Shown piece by piece: positions 51,830-61,493 of a stretch of 64,000 bases of DNA. The notes beneath the pieces were generated by a model, which did no database searches, had not been told where the DNA came from, and was given only the letters and a program-made list of their open reading frames with translations. The DNA lies in assembly GCF_004362825.1 (NCBI RefSeq), contig NZ_SNXZ01000009.1:124001-188000 (forward strand), written 5' to 3'. Source of the stretch: Labedaea rhizosphaerae (lineage in GTDB: Bacteria > Actinomycetota > Actinomycetes > Mycobacteriales > Pseudonocardiaceae). Every line of letters starts with the position of its first letter. The stretch's first letter is position 1. The position numbers and the translations under genes are program-made.

Positions 51830-53268
51830 GACGGGGCGTCTCCTTCCAAGCCACGCAGCGGCCGGGCGAAGCCCAGCAGCCTGGTGGCGTTCGGTATCCG
51901 TGCGATCGCGGTGGCGAGTCCAGCGTAGATCACCCCGGCGATCAGCCACGCCTCGACCGGGACCAGCCCGGCGGACGGCGCCGACTCCTGGCCGGGCAGC
52001 AAACCCTGGCCCCACGCGCCGAACAGCACCGCCACGACCACCGCCACGATGCCCGCCCAGTTGGCCGTCGCCGCCTGCCGCCACGTCGGGATCGGGGCCA
52101 CCGGGCGCTCGAGTTTCGTCAACCGTGCCAACAGGAACCGGTCCACGCACATGACCACGGTGGCACTCGGCAACGCGATCGACGACCAGCCCGTGACGGT
52201 GAAGAACCCGTTCTCCAGGTGCGGGAACCACCACGCGAACAGCGCCGCGATCACGGCCACCACCAGGCAGGTGTGCCAGCGCTGCCACCCGCGTGCGTGG
52301 CCGACGAGGTTCTGCCCGGCGTTGACCATCTCGTAGTAGTTGCCGTCGTTGATCGCGACCTGCAGCACGGTGGCGACGACCGCGCCCAGCCACAACGCAC
52401 CGAAGAGCGAATACCCGACCACGTAACGGAAAGCAGGGCCGAAGTCGTACTGACCGGCGCCGGAGAGCTCGGCCATCATCCAGCCGCCCGCGACGAAGAG
52501 CACCAGCCCGACCGCCACCGCGAGCACCATCGGCGGGATCGGCCACGCGAGCCGCGGCTTGCCGTAGCGCCAGGTGTCGGGCTCGTTGCCCCACATCACC
52601 GACCCGATGGCCACCCCGATGCCGGCGAGGAATGGCAAGGCGCCTTCGTCGGGCAGGCTCGAGGCCGTCGACGGGATCTCCGTCCAGCCCTTGATGACCA
52701 GGAACAGGATCCACACCACCATGACCGGCGCGACCACGAACCGGGCGAACGCGGCGATCCCGGTGAACCCGAAGAGGTTGTTGGCGATGCCCAGCACCGC
52801 CAGCAGCACGCTGATCGGGACCACGTTGCCCCAGCTGAAAAGGCCGTCGTAGAGGGTGGCCAGCAGGTTGAAGGCGAACGCCGTCCAGCCCGCCGCGACG
52901 CCGATCAGCAGCACCGACACCAGCGCCGAGCCGATCCGGCCGAGGATCGACCGGGCGAGCAAGGCGTGCGTCTGCCCGGTCGACGAGCCCAGGTACGCGG
53001 CGGGCACGGCGTAGACGACGTAGGCGAGCCCGCCGAGCGCGCCGGCACCGAGCGCCTTGCCCAACGAGTAGCCCGCGTCGTGGTACTGGAACCCGAGGAA
53101 CAGGTAGGTGAACCCCGCGGCCAGCGTGATCCACAACGCCACGAAGTGGTACCGGGATCGCCGCTTGTCCAGCGGAACCGATCCCGTTCTGCTCGTCGAG
53201 TAGTCGTGCGAGACCGCCTCGGCGATCTCGGTCCGGGACAGCTCGCCGCCAGCCGACGACTCAACCAC
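51826..53268 (-). CDS. NCS1-family purine/cytosine permease-like transporter
   Basis: The protein has 480 residues with about 12 membrane helices. The N-terminal 'GSVPLDKRRSRYHFVALWI' is the NCS1 leader. 'GIGVAIGSVMWGNEPDTWRYGKPRLAWPIPPMV' and 'VLQVAINDGNYYEMVNAGQNLVG' are family loops. Members import cytosine, hydantoins, or the thiamine precursor HMP (CytX). Coupling to a TenA-like gene favours thiamine-precursor salvage, though no TPP riboswitch is found upstream. GTG 53268 follows GGAAGGG by nine bases. Confidence 0.85.
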   Translation of the reverse strand: MVESSAGGELSRTEIAEAVSHDYSTSRTGSVPLDKRRSRYHFVALWITLAAGFTYLFLGFQYHDAGYSLGKALGAGALGGLAYVVYAVPAAYLGSSTGQTHALLARSILGRIGSALVSVLLIGVAAGWTAFAFNLLATLYDGLFSWGNVVPISVLLAVLGIANNLFGFTGIAAFARFVVAPVMVVWILFLVIKGWTEIPSTASSLPDEGALPFLAGIGVAIGSVMWGNEPDTWRYGKPRLAWPIPPMVLAVAVGLVLFVAGGWMMAELSGAGQYDFGPAFRYVVGYSLFGALWLGAVVATVLQVAINDGNYYEMVNAGQNLVGHARGWQRWHTCLVVAVIAALFAWWFPHLENGFFTVTGWSSIALPSATVVMCVDRFLLARLTKLERPVAPIPTWRQAATANWAGIVAVVVAVLFGAWGQGLLPGQESAPSAGLVPVEAWLIAGVIYAGLATAIARIPNATRLLGFARPLRGLEGDAPS

Positions 53269-53452
53269 GTACGCACACCCTTCCGCTCCCCAAGCTACGC
53301 ACCGAACGCAGCCGACCACTCGATGCTGACCAAACGGTAGTCACGGGGCGGATCCTGTCGTCCCCCGATCGGCGCAAAGCTCGATGCATCGGATGCCGGG
53401 CCACCTCGTGCCCTGATCAGAGCCGGTGCCTGGTTCGAGAAGATGATCATCA
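53269..53452. other. Intergenic region between the NCS1 and jetC genes
   Basis: These 184 bases lie between the start of the NCS1 gene and the end of jetC. Short palindromes CGATGCATCG (about 53383-53392) and GATGATCATC (about 53443-53452) are present, but no strong terminator or riboswitch. Confidence 0.4.
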
Positions 53453-56400
53453 TCACTGTGCATCAGGGACGAGATCCGTGCCATCCCAGACAAATCGCGC
53501 CGTGGTGACCGCGTCGTCGCCGTCGTCGCCGGTGATCAACTGGTGGATCGCGACGCCGCTGAGTTCGGCATAGGTGCACCACTCGTGGTCGGACGTCAGC
53601 ACGAGGTCGAGGTCCAGCGCGGAGAGCAGCGCGAAGACCTGACCGCGGTTGTTCGTGTCGACGCCGACGAACACCTCGTCGAGCAGGATGACCCGCGGCG
53701 CCGTCGGCACCGCTTGGTAGTGCGCCGCCACGGCGGCGAACAGGGGCAGGTGCAAGGCGATGGCCTTTTCGCCGCCGGACAACGCACCGTGCAATTTCTT
53801 GGTGAGCAGTTGCCAGCCGGTGCCGTTCGCGCGATCGACCTTGACGACGAACTGGTGCCAGGTGGTGTAGTCGAACACCTGCGCCAGCTGCTGTTCCCAG
53901 CTTGCGGCGGTGTCGTCCGCCTTGGCCTGTTCGATCCGTTCGCGGAAGAACCGGTGCAGGGACTCGCGATCCGCGTCGTCGAGCCGGGTGGGATCTCGCA
54001 GCAGGAGCTCTCTGGCCTCCTTGGTGCCGGCGGGCAGGTCCGGCGCGACCTGCCAGACCAGCCGCACCGCCACCTTCGACGCGGTGCGGACCCGTTCGAG
54101 CCGGGCGTTCATCGCGTCGACCAGTTCGCCGGCCTGCCTGATCCGTGCCGCGAGGTGGCGGCGGGTGTCGCCGGTCAAGGTCTTGTCGAACAGCTCGCGT
54201 TCCCGGTCGGTGATGTCGTGCCTGCTTTGTTCGGCGTCCTGCTTGAGGATCGCGAGCAGTTCGGCGGCGCCGACCCGCACGCCGTCCACCACGGCGGTGA
54301 AGATCTGGATGTCCTCGTCGGTCTCCAGGTCGAGGTCGGCACGCGCGCTCAGCGACGTCCGGCATTCGTGCACCGACTCCGAAAGCCGGTGCACGGCGTC
54401 GCCGAGGTTGTTCTGTTCGTGGGGCACGGCCGGCCAGGCGGCGGCGATGAGCCGCGCCGCATCCAGGGCAGCGCGTACGCCCTCGGACGCCGTGAGGGTG
54501 GCGGTCACCCGGTCGAGGTCGGCGCACGCGCTGTCCACGAGAAGGGTCGTCGCCGCGAGGTGCCGGAATCGCCGTGCCGCACCGTCACGGGTGCTGGTTG
54601 CCTGGTCCCTGGCGCGCGCGTCGGCCTTGCTCCGTTCCGCGAGCACACCAGCCTGTCCGGCGAGGCCGGTGACCTTGTCACGCGCCGTCTTGAGCTCTCG
54701 GACGAGTGCTGTCGACCGCTCACGCAGTCCGCGCAGTTGGTCGAGCACCTCGCGGTAGTCCAAGCCGACTGCGCTGGCCACCACGTCGAGTTTCGCCGCG
54801 AGCCGGCGGTGGGCGCCCTCGGCCTCCTCGGCTTCCTCCTCCCGCTGCGTCGCGGCCGCGTCCGACCGCGTCGCCCGCGCTCCGGCGTCCCGGACGGTCT
54901 GCCGGGCGGCAACCAGCTCGCGGTGGCCATCGAGCCAGAGCTCGGCCTGCTCGCGGAAGGTTCCGACGGCTTGTTCGAGCGCGCTCAGCGCCGAGCGCTC
55001 GGCGGGGAGCTCGTGCTCGGCGGCGACGATCGTGAGCTCGCGCTGTGCGGCCTTGGCGCTGGACTCCCGCTGCGCCAAGGTGTCCAGGCGTTTGCGCACC
55101 GCGTTGTCCGCGACGGCCACAGTAGACTCGGCGTGCAGAAGCCGCTCCTGGGCCGCCTTGACCGGGTCGTGCGGTGGCCGGCGGGCGCGATCGCCGGCCA
55201 GCCTGGCCTCGCGTGCCTCAAGTTGGGCTTCGCGTTCGTCCAGTCCACCCAGGACGGTGTCGAGTTCGCTGACGGCTTGCCGCAGCTCGGCGATACGCCG
55301 CTGCCTCGCCCGCTCCCGGGCCGGCGCGCCGATGTGTTCGGCCTGCGCCTTGTGCCAGCTGCCCCGCAGGTTTCCCAGGCGCCAGGCGCCATCGGCGCCG
55401 ATGGCCCCGGGATGGCCGTGCGGTGGGTGCTCGCCGAACGCGATCGCCGACAGCAGCCGGGTGACCACGGCCGATGTCACGGCCGTATCCGGCTCCGGCA
55501 CCAGGACGTCGGACAACGACCGCCCAGGAGCCGCGGCCAGCGCCTCCGGTTCGGCGAAGATGTCGTGGCCGACCACTTCCCCGGACACCCCGACCCAGGC
55601 GTCCAGCAGACCTGCCGACTGCAAGGCGGCTTCGATCGTGGCCTGGGCGGCGTCCGGCACCGAGTCGCGGAAGCGGATCAACCGCCACAACGGTGCCCCG
55701 GCCATGGTGGTCCGGTCGGTCGTCCGCGTCGGCGGCGCCTGTGGTGGCAGCTCGCGCCGGTCGGCCAGCCTGGTCAGCTCGGCGGTGAGATGCTCGCGCT
55801 CGGCCAGCACCGTGGCGCGTCGCGTGGCGATGACCGTGCGATCGCGGACGAGTTCGCCTCGTACCCGCTCGCTGGCGGATTCGATGTGCGCGATCAGCTC
55901 CGTTTCGTCCTCGACGAGGTCGGCGAACAGGTCGAGGTCGGCGAACCGCAACTCCTGGCACCCGCTTGCCCACTCGCGCAAGGCAAACGTGAGTTCGTCC
56001 AGCGCCTGCTCGCACGCCTCGGCCGCCGCGACCCGGTCCTGTACCGCCTCGGCCAGCTCGTCGCGGGCGTCGTCGAGATCGGTCTCGGCCTGCTGACGGC
56101 GATCGACCGCCCTGTCGTGCTCCGCCAGCGCCTGTCGCACCAGAGCGATCTGCTGGAGGCGGCCGTGCACGGCCGCGCGCAGCAAGGGGCGCGACCTCTC
56201 GGGCTCGGTGTCCAGGGTCGCGAGGACCTCGCCCTGGACGCTGACGAGACCGGCCCTGGACGCCGCCTGGCGGGTGTCCTCGGCACGGTTGACGACGATC
56301 CGCTCCCGGGCGGCCAAGTGGCCCTCCGCAGCCCGTACCTGATCGGCATCATCCGCGGCCCGCGCCCGTTTGCCGGTCGCGTCGGCACGCAGGACGGCGG

Positions 56401-57499
56401 CGCGCTCGGCTTCCTTCTTCGTGTCCTGCCTGAGCTGGTCGAGTTCCCGGCCCTGTTGGTAGGCCTTGCTGTCGACGAGCCCGTCGATGCGCGCCCTCGT
56501 GTCCTCTTCTTCGTGGACCAGGTTTTCCACGAGCGTCTCGGTGGCGGCCTTCTCCTGCTCGACGCGCTCGAGGTCGTCGGCGGATCGGCGTGCCGACTTG
56601 GTGAGGTTGTCCAGCTCGGTGGTCGCCGAGATCAGCGCGGCGGACGCCGCCCGGAGCACCCGCTGCGCGTAGGTGCGTTGCCTGGTCGCCAAACCGCGCG
56701 CCGCCGCGACTTCCTCGTCCATCTTGGCCAGGCGCTCCCGCTGCCGGTCGAGCCGTTCGAAACCCTCGGCCAGATCGGCGATCTCCTGCTGCCCCAACGG
56801 AGGCAGGGCGCGGGAGAGCAATGTGGACAACAGCGCCGGGTCCAGCCGCTGCGAGAGCTTCGGGGTGCGCAGCTGCAGCAGGGCAGTGATCAACGCGTCG
56901 TAGCGCTGCTCGCTCAAGCCGGGGAAGAGCGTGGTGCGCACCGCGGCGCGGTAGTCGGTCGCGTTCGCGTGCAGGGTGCCCTGCTCGCCGAGCGCCTGTT
57001 CCAGGGCGCTCCTGGTCAGCGGTGTGCTCGCGTCGGTGACCAGCGACAGCCCGTCGGGCTCGCCGATGCGCAAGGTCGTCGTGAAGTAGTCGGCGTGCGC
57101 GGTGGTCGTGTGGTTGCTCGCCTGCAGGCGGGCACCGCAGGAGAACCACCCGTCAGGGTCGCCGGGACGCTGGAATTCCAACCACACGTAGCCGACCCTG
57201 GTGGTGCCGGAGGCGCCTTCCCCCATGAGGTTCCAGTGCATCGTGCGCTCGCCGGTGCCGAACGTCGACAGCCGGTTCGCTCGCAGGTTCGCGTCGAACA
57301 GGAACGGCAGCAGCAACTCCAGCGCCTTGGACTTGCCGGTTCCGTTCGGCCCGCGCAGCAGGAGCCTGCCCTGGTGGAATTCGAAAACCTCGTCGTAGTA
57401 CCGCCAGACGTTGAGGATGCCCGCCCGCGACGGGATCCAGCGGTCGGCTCGGGCGGGCGCGGGCTCCGCGGCCCGGCGCGGCAGGTCGGTCACGGTCAC
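53453..57499 (-). CDS. jetC: Wadjet type II SMC-like ATPase JetC (TIGR02680 family)
   Basis: The protein has 1348 residues. The Walker A 'LLLRGPNGTGKSKALELLLPFLFD' is near residue 50, a long Ala/Arg/Glu-rich coiled-coil runs through the middle with a hinge-like break, and the signature 'LHGALSGGEKAIALHLPLFAAV' plus Walker B 'VILLDEVFVGVDTNNRG' close the ATPase head. This is the MukB/SMC-like motor of the Wadjet complex, which extrudes DNA loops and senses small circular DNA. GTG 57499 overlaps the jetB stop (GTGA). It is the last gene of the operon. Confidence 0.95.
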   Translation of the reverse strand: MTVTDLPRRAAEPAPARADRWIPSRAGILNVWRYYDEVFEFHQGRLLLRGPNGTGKSKALELLLPFLFDANLRANRLSTFGTGERTMHWNLMGEGASGTTRVGYVWLEFQRPGDPDGWFSCGARLQASNHTTTAHADYFTTTLRIGEPDGLSLVTDASTPLTRSALEQALGEQGTLHANATDYRAAVRTTLFPGLSEQRYDALITALLQLRTPKLSQRLDPALLSTLLSRALPPLGQQEIADLAEGFERLDRQRERLAKMDEEVAAARGLATRQRTYAQRVLRAASAALISATTELDNLTKSARRSADDLERVEQEKAATETLVENLVHEEEDTRARIDGLVDSKAYQQGRELDQLRQDTKKEAERAAVLRADATGKRARAADDADQVRAAEGHLAARERIVVNRAEDTRQAASRAGLVSVQGEVLATLDTEPERSRPLLRAAVHGRLQQIALVRQALAEHDRAVDRRQQAETDLDDARDELAEAVQDRVAAAEACEQALDELTFALREWASGCQELRFADLDLFADLVEDETELIAHIESASERVRGELVRDRTVIATRRATVLAEREHLTAELTRLADRRELPPQAPPTRTTDRTTMAGAPLWRLIRFRDSVPDAAQATIEAALQSAGLLDAWVGVSGEVVGHDIFAEPEALAAAPGRSLSDVLVPEPDTAVTSAVVTRLLSAIAFGEHPPHGHPGAIGADGAWRLGNLRGSWHKAQAEHIGAPARERARQRRIAELRQAVSELDTVLGGLDEREAQLEAREARLAGDRARRPPHDPVKAAQERLLHAESTVAVADNAVRKRLDTLAQRESSAKAAQRELTIVAAEHELPAERSALSALEQAVGTFREQAELWLDGHRELVAARQTVRDAGARATRSDAAATQREEEAEEAEGAHRRLAAKLDVVASAVGLDYREVLDQLRGLRERSTALVRELKTARDKVTGLAGQAGVLAERSKADARARDQATSTRDGAARRFRHLAATTLLVDSACADLDRVTATLTASEGVRAALDAARLIAAAWPAVPHEQNNLGDAVHRLSESVHECRTSLSARADLDLETDEDIQIFTAVVDGVRVGAAELLAILKQDAEQSRHDITDRERELFDKTLTGDTRRHLAARIRQAGELVDAMNARLERVRTASKVAVRLVWQVAPDLPAGTKEARELLLRDPTRLDDADRESLHRFFRERIEQAKADDTAASWEQQLAQVFDYTTWHQFVVKVDRANGTGWQLLTKKLHGALSGGEKAIALHLPLFAAVAAHYQAVPTAPRVILLDEVFVGVDTNNRGQVFALLSALDLDLVLTSDHEWCTYAELSGVAIHQLITGDDGDDAVTTARFVWDGTDLVPDAQ

Positions 57500-58740
57500 G
57501 AAGTGCCCTCCCCTGGATCACTGGTCCGCGTGGCGTCCACGGCATACCTCCCGGCGGCGGGCAGCGGGTGCACCAGACCGTCGGCGACCCGGACGAGGCC
57601 GAACCCACGCAGAACGTCCAACGCCTCGGTCACGAGCGTGTGGATCCCGTTGTCACCGCGGTACCCCTTGGCCCAGCGGGGGAACTTGGCCAGCAACTCC
57701 CCCGCGATCACCCGCAGTTGCTCGATCGTCGTCACCGCATCGATGCGGTCCAGCAAGAGCAGCGCCGCGACCTTCGCGTTGCCGGCGCCATCCGGGAACC
57801 GGTGATCCGTGGCGATGGCGTCCGGGTCGACGAACATGACGCCCTCGGCACGTTCCTCGACGAGGAAGCCGCCCTCGCTCGCCGCCCGGCGCAGCAGCTG
57901 GCGTCCGGTCGGCGAGTTCAGGTAAGCCCGCTCGTCCCCGGTCAGGTCGTCGAGGTAGACGACCGGATCGTCGACGAGCCTGCGGAAGATCGAATGGCGC
58001 AGCCAGAGGTTTCGCTGGACCTCGGAGACCGGCGGAAGGTGACCGGATTGCTCGGGCGCGGCCCCGTAGCGCCGTTCGCGGGACACCGCCGACAGCAATT
58101 CGTCGAACCGCGCGGGAACCTCCTCGGCGGGTACGGCGAGCTGGGACACCCCGGTGGGCGCCGACAACAAGCGCATGAGCAAGGTGTTGTCGACACGGTA
58201 GAGCACCTTGGCCTCCACAGCGTCCACAAAGGACTCGGTGGCACCGTCCAATACTTCGATCGTGCCGAGGTGCTCCAGCACGCGCAGGGCGTCGACGAAT
58301 GCCATGCGCTCGCCGCGGACCGCGGTGACGAAGTCCGCCACGACCGGGTCGGCCGCCGTGGCGCGTGCCACCCGGTCGGCGAGCAGCCCGATGGTGGTCA
58401 CCGGCACGCTGAGCAACTCGGCCGCGGCCATGCACAGCAGGACGTAACGACGGCGATCGAACGGAGCTTGCCCGGACCGGCGGCGACGCAGCGGGCGACT
58501 CCCATCGGCCGTCGGCCGGACCTTGGCCAGCCGTGCGTACCCGAGGCGCGGCTCGACGGCCAGGTCCCATCCGCAGTAGTAGTCGAACCACTTCGTGATC
58601 GGTTCGCGCCGGCGGCGCACCAGGTCGAACTGCTCCGGCGCGCCGCGTTCGTGCAGCAGCGGGCTGACCAGCATGATCCTGATCCCCCGGGCGACCTCGT
58701 CCCGTTCGGCGATCACGAGCTGGTTGGACAGGTTGCTCAT
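57496..58740 (-). CDS. jetB: Wadjet type II JetB (TIGR02678/DUF2398 family)
   Basis: The protein has 414 residues. 'IRIMLVSPLLHERGAPEQFDLVRRRREPITKWFDYYCGWDLAVEPRLGYARLAK' is a DUF2398 signature, followed by 'RRRYVLLCMAAAELLSVPVTTIGLLADRV' and 'YLNSPTGRQLLRRAASEGGFLVEERAEGVMFVD'. It is the KITE-like subunit that bridges kleisin JetA and SMC-like JetC. ATG 58740 overlaps the jetA stop (ATGA), and its own stop overlaps jetC. Confidence 0.94.
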   Translation of the reverse strand: MSNLSNQLVIAERDEVARGIRIMLVSPLLHERGAPEQFDLVRRRREPITKWFDYYCGWDLAVEPRLGYARLAKVRPTADGSRPLRRRRSGQAPFDRRRYVLLCMAAAELLSVPVTTIGLLADRVARATAADPVVADFVTAVRGERMAFVDALRVLEHLGTIEVLDGATESFVDAVEAKVLYRVDNTLLMRLLSAPTGVSQLAVPAEEVPARFDELLSAVSRERRYGAAPEQSGHLPPVSEVQRNLWLRHSIFRRLVDDPVVYLDDLTGDERAYLNSPTGRQLLRRAASEGGFLVEERAEGVMFVDPDAIATDHRFPDGAGNAKVAALLLLDRIDAVTTIEQLRVIAGELLAKFPRWAKGYRGDNGIHTLVTEALDVLRGFGLVRVADGLVHPLPAAGRYAVDATRTSDPGEGTS

Positions 58741-60278
58741 GGCGCTGCCCGCTTCCCGCGCGACTGAGCTACCCCGGACGCGCGGATCTCGATCTCGTAG
58801 TCGGGCCCGCTGAACCGGCCGCGCGGCGTGATCAGCTGGGCGATCGCCCCGTCGGCCGGGTGGCGCAGGATGATCTCGATCTTCCCGTCGGTGGTGGTCG
58901 CGCGACGGGTGCCGGACGACGTCGGGTTGCTGGCCAACGCTCGCCCGAGCAGTTCGAGGAGGCGTTCGAAGGTGCCGTGCTCGAGCCGTCCGAACGCCGA
59001 GAGGCGGACGGACCCGTGGGTGTCGAGCAGACTCCACGCCGCCTCGAGCTGGGCCCGCTCGGCGAGCGCGAGTTCCGCGCGAGCGGCCTTGATCGAGCCC
59101 ACGTCACGAACCCGGCCGGTTCGGCTGAACCGCTCCGTCCGGCCCGACGACCGCAGCAGGGCCGACACCTCCACCGCCGGCGCGTCCGACCAGCTCGCCG
59201 ACGTGCTCACCAGCTCCGGATCGGGGTGGCTCAGGTGTGCGTGGCGGGCCGGCGCCAGTCCGAACACCGTGGACCAGACCCGGTGCAGGTCGTCCTGGGC
59301 CGGTAGCACCGTGAACCACCGCGCGAGCTCGCGGAAGTCCGCCACCGCGCTGCTGGCTCGCCGGCGCGACTCGGTGATCCGATCGAGCACCTGCAGCAAC
59401 GTGATGATCGCGCGCCGGGCCACCAGGTGCAGCTGCTCGACCCGCGGACGGGTGCCGTCCGCGGGGAGGAACCACGCACGCAGCCCCTCCCAACGGGCAT
59501 GGCGGTGGGCGAGCCACTCCGGGCCGGGATCACCACCGCCAAGCCTCGGCAGGTCGGCGCCCATGAGCGCGCGGTGGTGCAGCACGCCCACCCCGTGCGC
59601 CTCGACCCGGCCGATCCGGGTCTCGATCGACCGCGTGCGCTGGTCCAGGTTGGTGAGGAACTCCTGCAGGTAGGCCACGGTGGCGGCTTTGACCTCGTGG
59701 AACGTCGACAGTTCGGCGCCGTCGGCACGCAGCAGCCGCTGCAACTCGCCGTTGAACTGCGTGGTGTTGGTCCGCAGCGCGTCGAGGTGCCCCTCGAGCT
59801 CCATCAGGGCGCTGAAGATCCGGCGGTCGGTGCCGGCGTCGTCGCCGAGCAGGGCGTCCAGGTCGCCGAGCCGGTCGGCGATCGCATCGAGCACGGCGGT
59901 CTGAAGCGCCCCGGCCGAGGTCAGCACGGACAGCGCGTGCAGGACGCCGGCGAACGCCGCTTCGCCCTGTCTGGTCAGGGAGTACTGAAGGTTGCGACGT
60001 TCGTACTCGCTCGCGGTGCGGTAGTTCTCCGCGTGGTTCTGGGTGACGTCGACCAGGTTCCACTCACGCAACTGGCTCAGGGCGGCGACGAGGTCGTCAT
60101 CCTCGATCGCGTCGAGCCAGCCGACCGACCGGAGCCTGGCCCGCACGTCGTCCAAGCCCAGTGCGGTCTCGAGGCGTTCGTTCGCCTCACCGAAGGCCTG
60201 GAGGATGGCGATGTAGAGGCCCGCGCGGTCGCCGCTGGTGAACCGGAACATCTCCGGTGGCACGCGGATGGGCTCCAC
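58737..60278 (-). CDS. jetA: Wadjet type II kleisin-like JetA (TIGR02677/DUF2397 family)
   Basis: The protein has 513 residues, mostly helical. 'FRFTSGDRAGLYIAILQAFGEANERLETALGLDDVRARL' opens DUF2397 and 'NYRTASEYERRNLQYSLTRQGEAA' gives the winged-helix part. Mid-protein coiled-coil and a C-terminal winged helix ('GKIEIILRHPADGAIAQLITPRGRFSGPDYEIEI') follow. It is the kleisin that closes the JetC ring. The start is ATG or GTG at 60278, 57 bases after the jetD stop, so it may have its own ribosome site but probably shares transcription. Confidence 0.93.
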   Translation of the reverse strand: MEPIRVPPEMFRFTSGDRAGLYIAILQAFGEANERLETALGLDDVRARLRSVGWLDAIEDDDLVAALSQLREWNLVDVTQNHAENYRTASEYERRNLQYSLTRQGEAAFAGVLHALSVLTSAGALQTAVLDAIADRLGDLDALLGDDAGTDRRIFSALMELEGHLDALRTNTTQFNGELQRLLRADGAELSTFHEVKAATVAYLQEFLTNLDQRTRSIETRIGRVEAHGVGVLHHRALMGADLPRLGGGDPGPEWLAHRHARWEGLRAWFLPADGTRPRVEQLHLVARRAIITLLQVLDRITESRRRASSAVADFRELARWFTVLPAQDDLHRVWSTVFGLAPARHAHLSHPDPELVSTSASWSDAPAVEVSALLRSSGRTERFSRTGRVRDVGSIKAARAELALAERAQLEAAWSLLDTHGSVRLSAFGRLEHGTFERLLELLGRALASNPTSSGTRRATTTDGKIEIILRHPADGAIAQLITPRGRFSGPDYEIEIRASGVAQSRGKRAAP

Positions 60279-60335
60279 ACGTCCTCCCCCTCTTTCGCTC
60301 CATCATCGCGGTGCGAACCGCGTCGCGAACGAGGC

Positions 60336-61493
60336 TCACCCAGGTGACCGGTAATTGTCCAGTTCCGCCATGAGGGTCTCGGCCACGCGCTCCTCGCTGA
60401 CCGTCACGTCGTGCTCGCGCAGGTGACCGGCGAGATCCGGGTCCCAGGGCGCGTCCGTTACCCGCCCCACGCTCGGACCTGCGGGGCGCGGGCCCAGGGC
60501 GTCGAGGTAGTCGGATGCTCCCATGCGCCACGGGGTCGCCCCGGTCCGGGCGGCGACGTTGGCCGCGATGCGGATCCCCTCACCGTCGAAGTCGCCGTGG
60601 TAGCGAAGCCGGCACCCCGCCGAGGACAGCCCTTGGAGGAGCAGGACCACGGCACTGTTGGGCCACCCGGACGTGCACACGACCGGTGGGCACCGAGTGC
60701 CGAACCGGGCGAGCGCCACCGCGACGATGCTCGGGTTCTCGAACACCCAGACGGTCTCCGGCCAACCACCGGACCATTGCGCCGCACGTACGTGCGCGAG
60801 CGTCAACGCCGCCACGTGCCCGGCGTCAGCGCAGAGCCGGAGCATGTCGCTCACTAGGCCAGGCCCCGTCGGCCGCAGCCCCGCGACCAGCACCACCGAG
60901 GACAACTCGTCGTCGGCGACACCGGCCCGCTCCCACAGTCGGCGCCGCTCGACCACGTCGGCCGGCATCGGCACCTCGTAGATGGCGGCCAGCGCGCGCA
61001 GGACCAGAGTGGCGCAGCGGGTGCCGTCGTCGAGACCGTGCGAATCCCGCAGCGTCTGTTCGGCGAGCACCGGCAGTGGAACACCGGTGGCCGGCAGCTC
61101 CCCCAGAACCGTGAGCACCTGTTCGAGCAACGATCTGGTGCGCGCGACGGAGCCGCCGACCAGCCCCAGCTTGCGGACGAACCCGACCCAGTCGGCCAAC
61201 ACGGGCTGCCCGACCACGACGGGGTGTCCGGCCAGCCAAGCCCAGAGCTCGGCGCGATCGGCGATCGCGGCCGCACGCTGCCCGGCGCGGTCCTCGATCG
61301 GGCCCACCAGCCTGGTGACCACGTCGCGCAGTCCGTCGCCCGTTTCGGCGAGGACCTGATCGAGCTTGGCGACCGGCACCGTCACCGTCGCCGGTGGCAA
61401 CCGGTCCATGCCGAGCAAGTCGGCCAGGGCCACCCGCTGGTCCTCGGTCAGCGGACCGACCCGGACCCGGGTGACCGGACGGCCGGACGACAA
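60336..61493 (-). CDS. jetD: Wadjet type II nuclease JetD (TIGR02679/DUF2399 family)
   Basis: The protein has 385 residues from TTG 61493. The C-terminal Toprim domain has the acidic 'VWVFENPSIVAVAL', 'VVCTSGWPNSAVVLLL' and 'LRYHGDFDGEGIRIAANVAAR', the metal-binding D-x-D of topoisomerase-VI-like nucleases. JetD cuts plasmid DNA once JetABC has recognised it. Family-like sequence ('REFATSLAPLWQAAHARLSSGRPVTRV') continues upstream of the TTG to about 61547, where no ATG, GTG or TTG exists but an ATT follows GGAGG, so the true N-terminus is probably longer. It is first in the operon here. Confidence 0.9.
   Translation of the reverse strand: MSSGRPVTRVRVGPLTEDQRVALADLLGMDRLPPATVTVPVAKLDQVLAETGDGLRDVVTRLVGPIEDRAGQRAAAIADRAELWAWLAGHPVVVGQPVLADWVGFVRKLGLVGGSVARTRSLLEQVLTVLGELPATGVPLPVLAEQTLRDSHGLDDGTRCATLVLRALAAIYEVPMPADVVERRRLWERAGVADDELSSVVLVAGLRPTGPGLVSDMLRLCADAGHVAALTLAHVRAAQWSGGWPETVWVFENPSIVAVALARFGTRCPPVVCTSGWPNSAVVLLLQGLSSAGCRLRYHGDFDGEGIRIAANVAARTGATPWRMGASDYLDALGPRPAGPSVGRVTDAPWDPDLAGHLREHDVTVSEERVAETLMAELDNYRSPG

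Noticed and set aside
53269-53460. Possible TPP riboswitch before the NCS1-TenA pair
   Set aside because: On the minus strand I found neither the CTGAGA element nor the ACCTGA...GGNTAAT element in a plausible arrangement.
53543-57805. A 1420-codon open frame on the plus strand over jetC
   Set aside because: It is the antisense of jetC in GC-rich DNA. The minus strand has full ATPase motifs; the plus-strand product has none and is low complexity.
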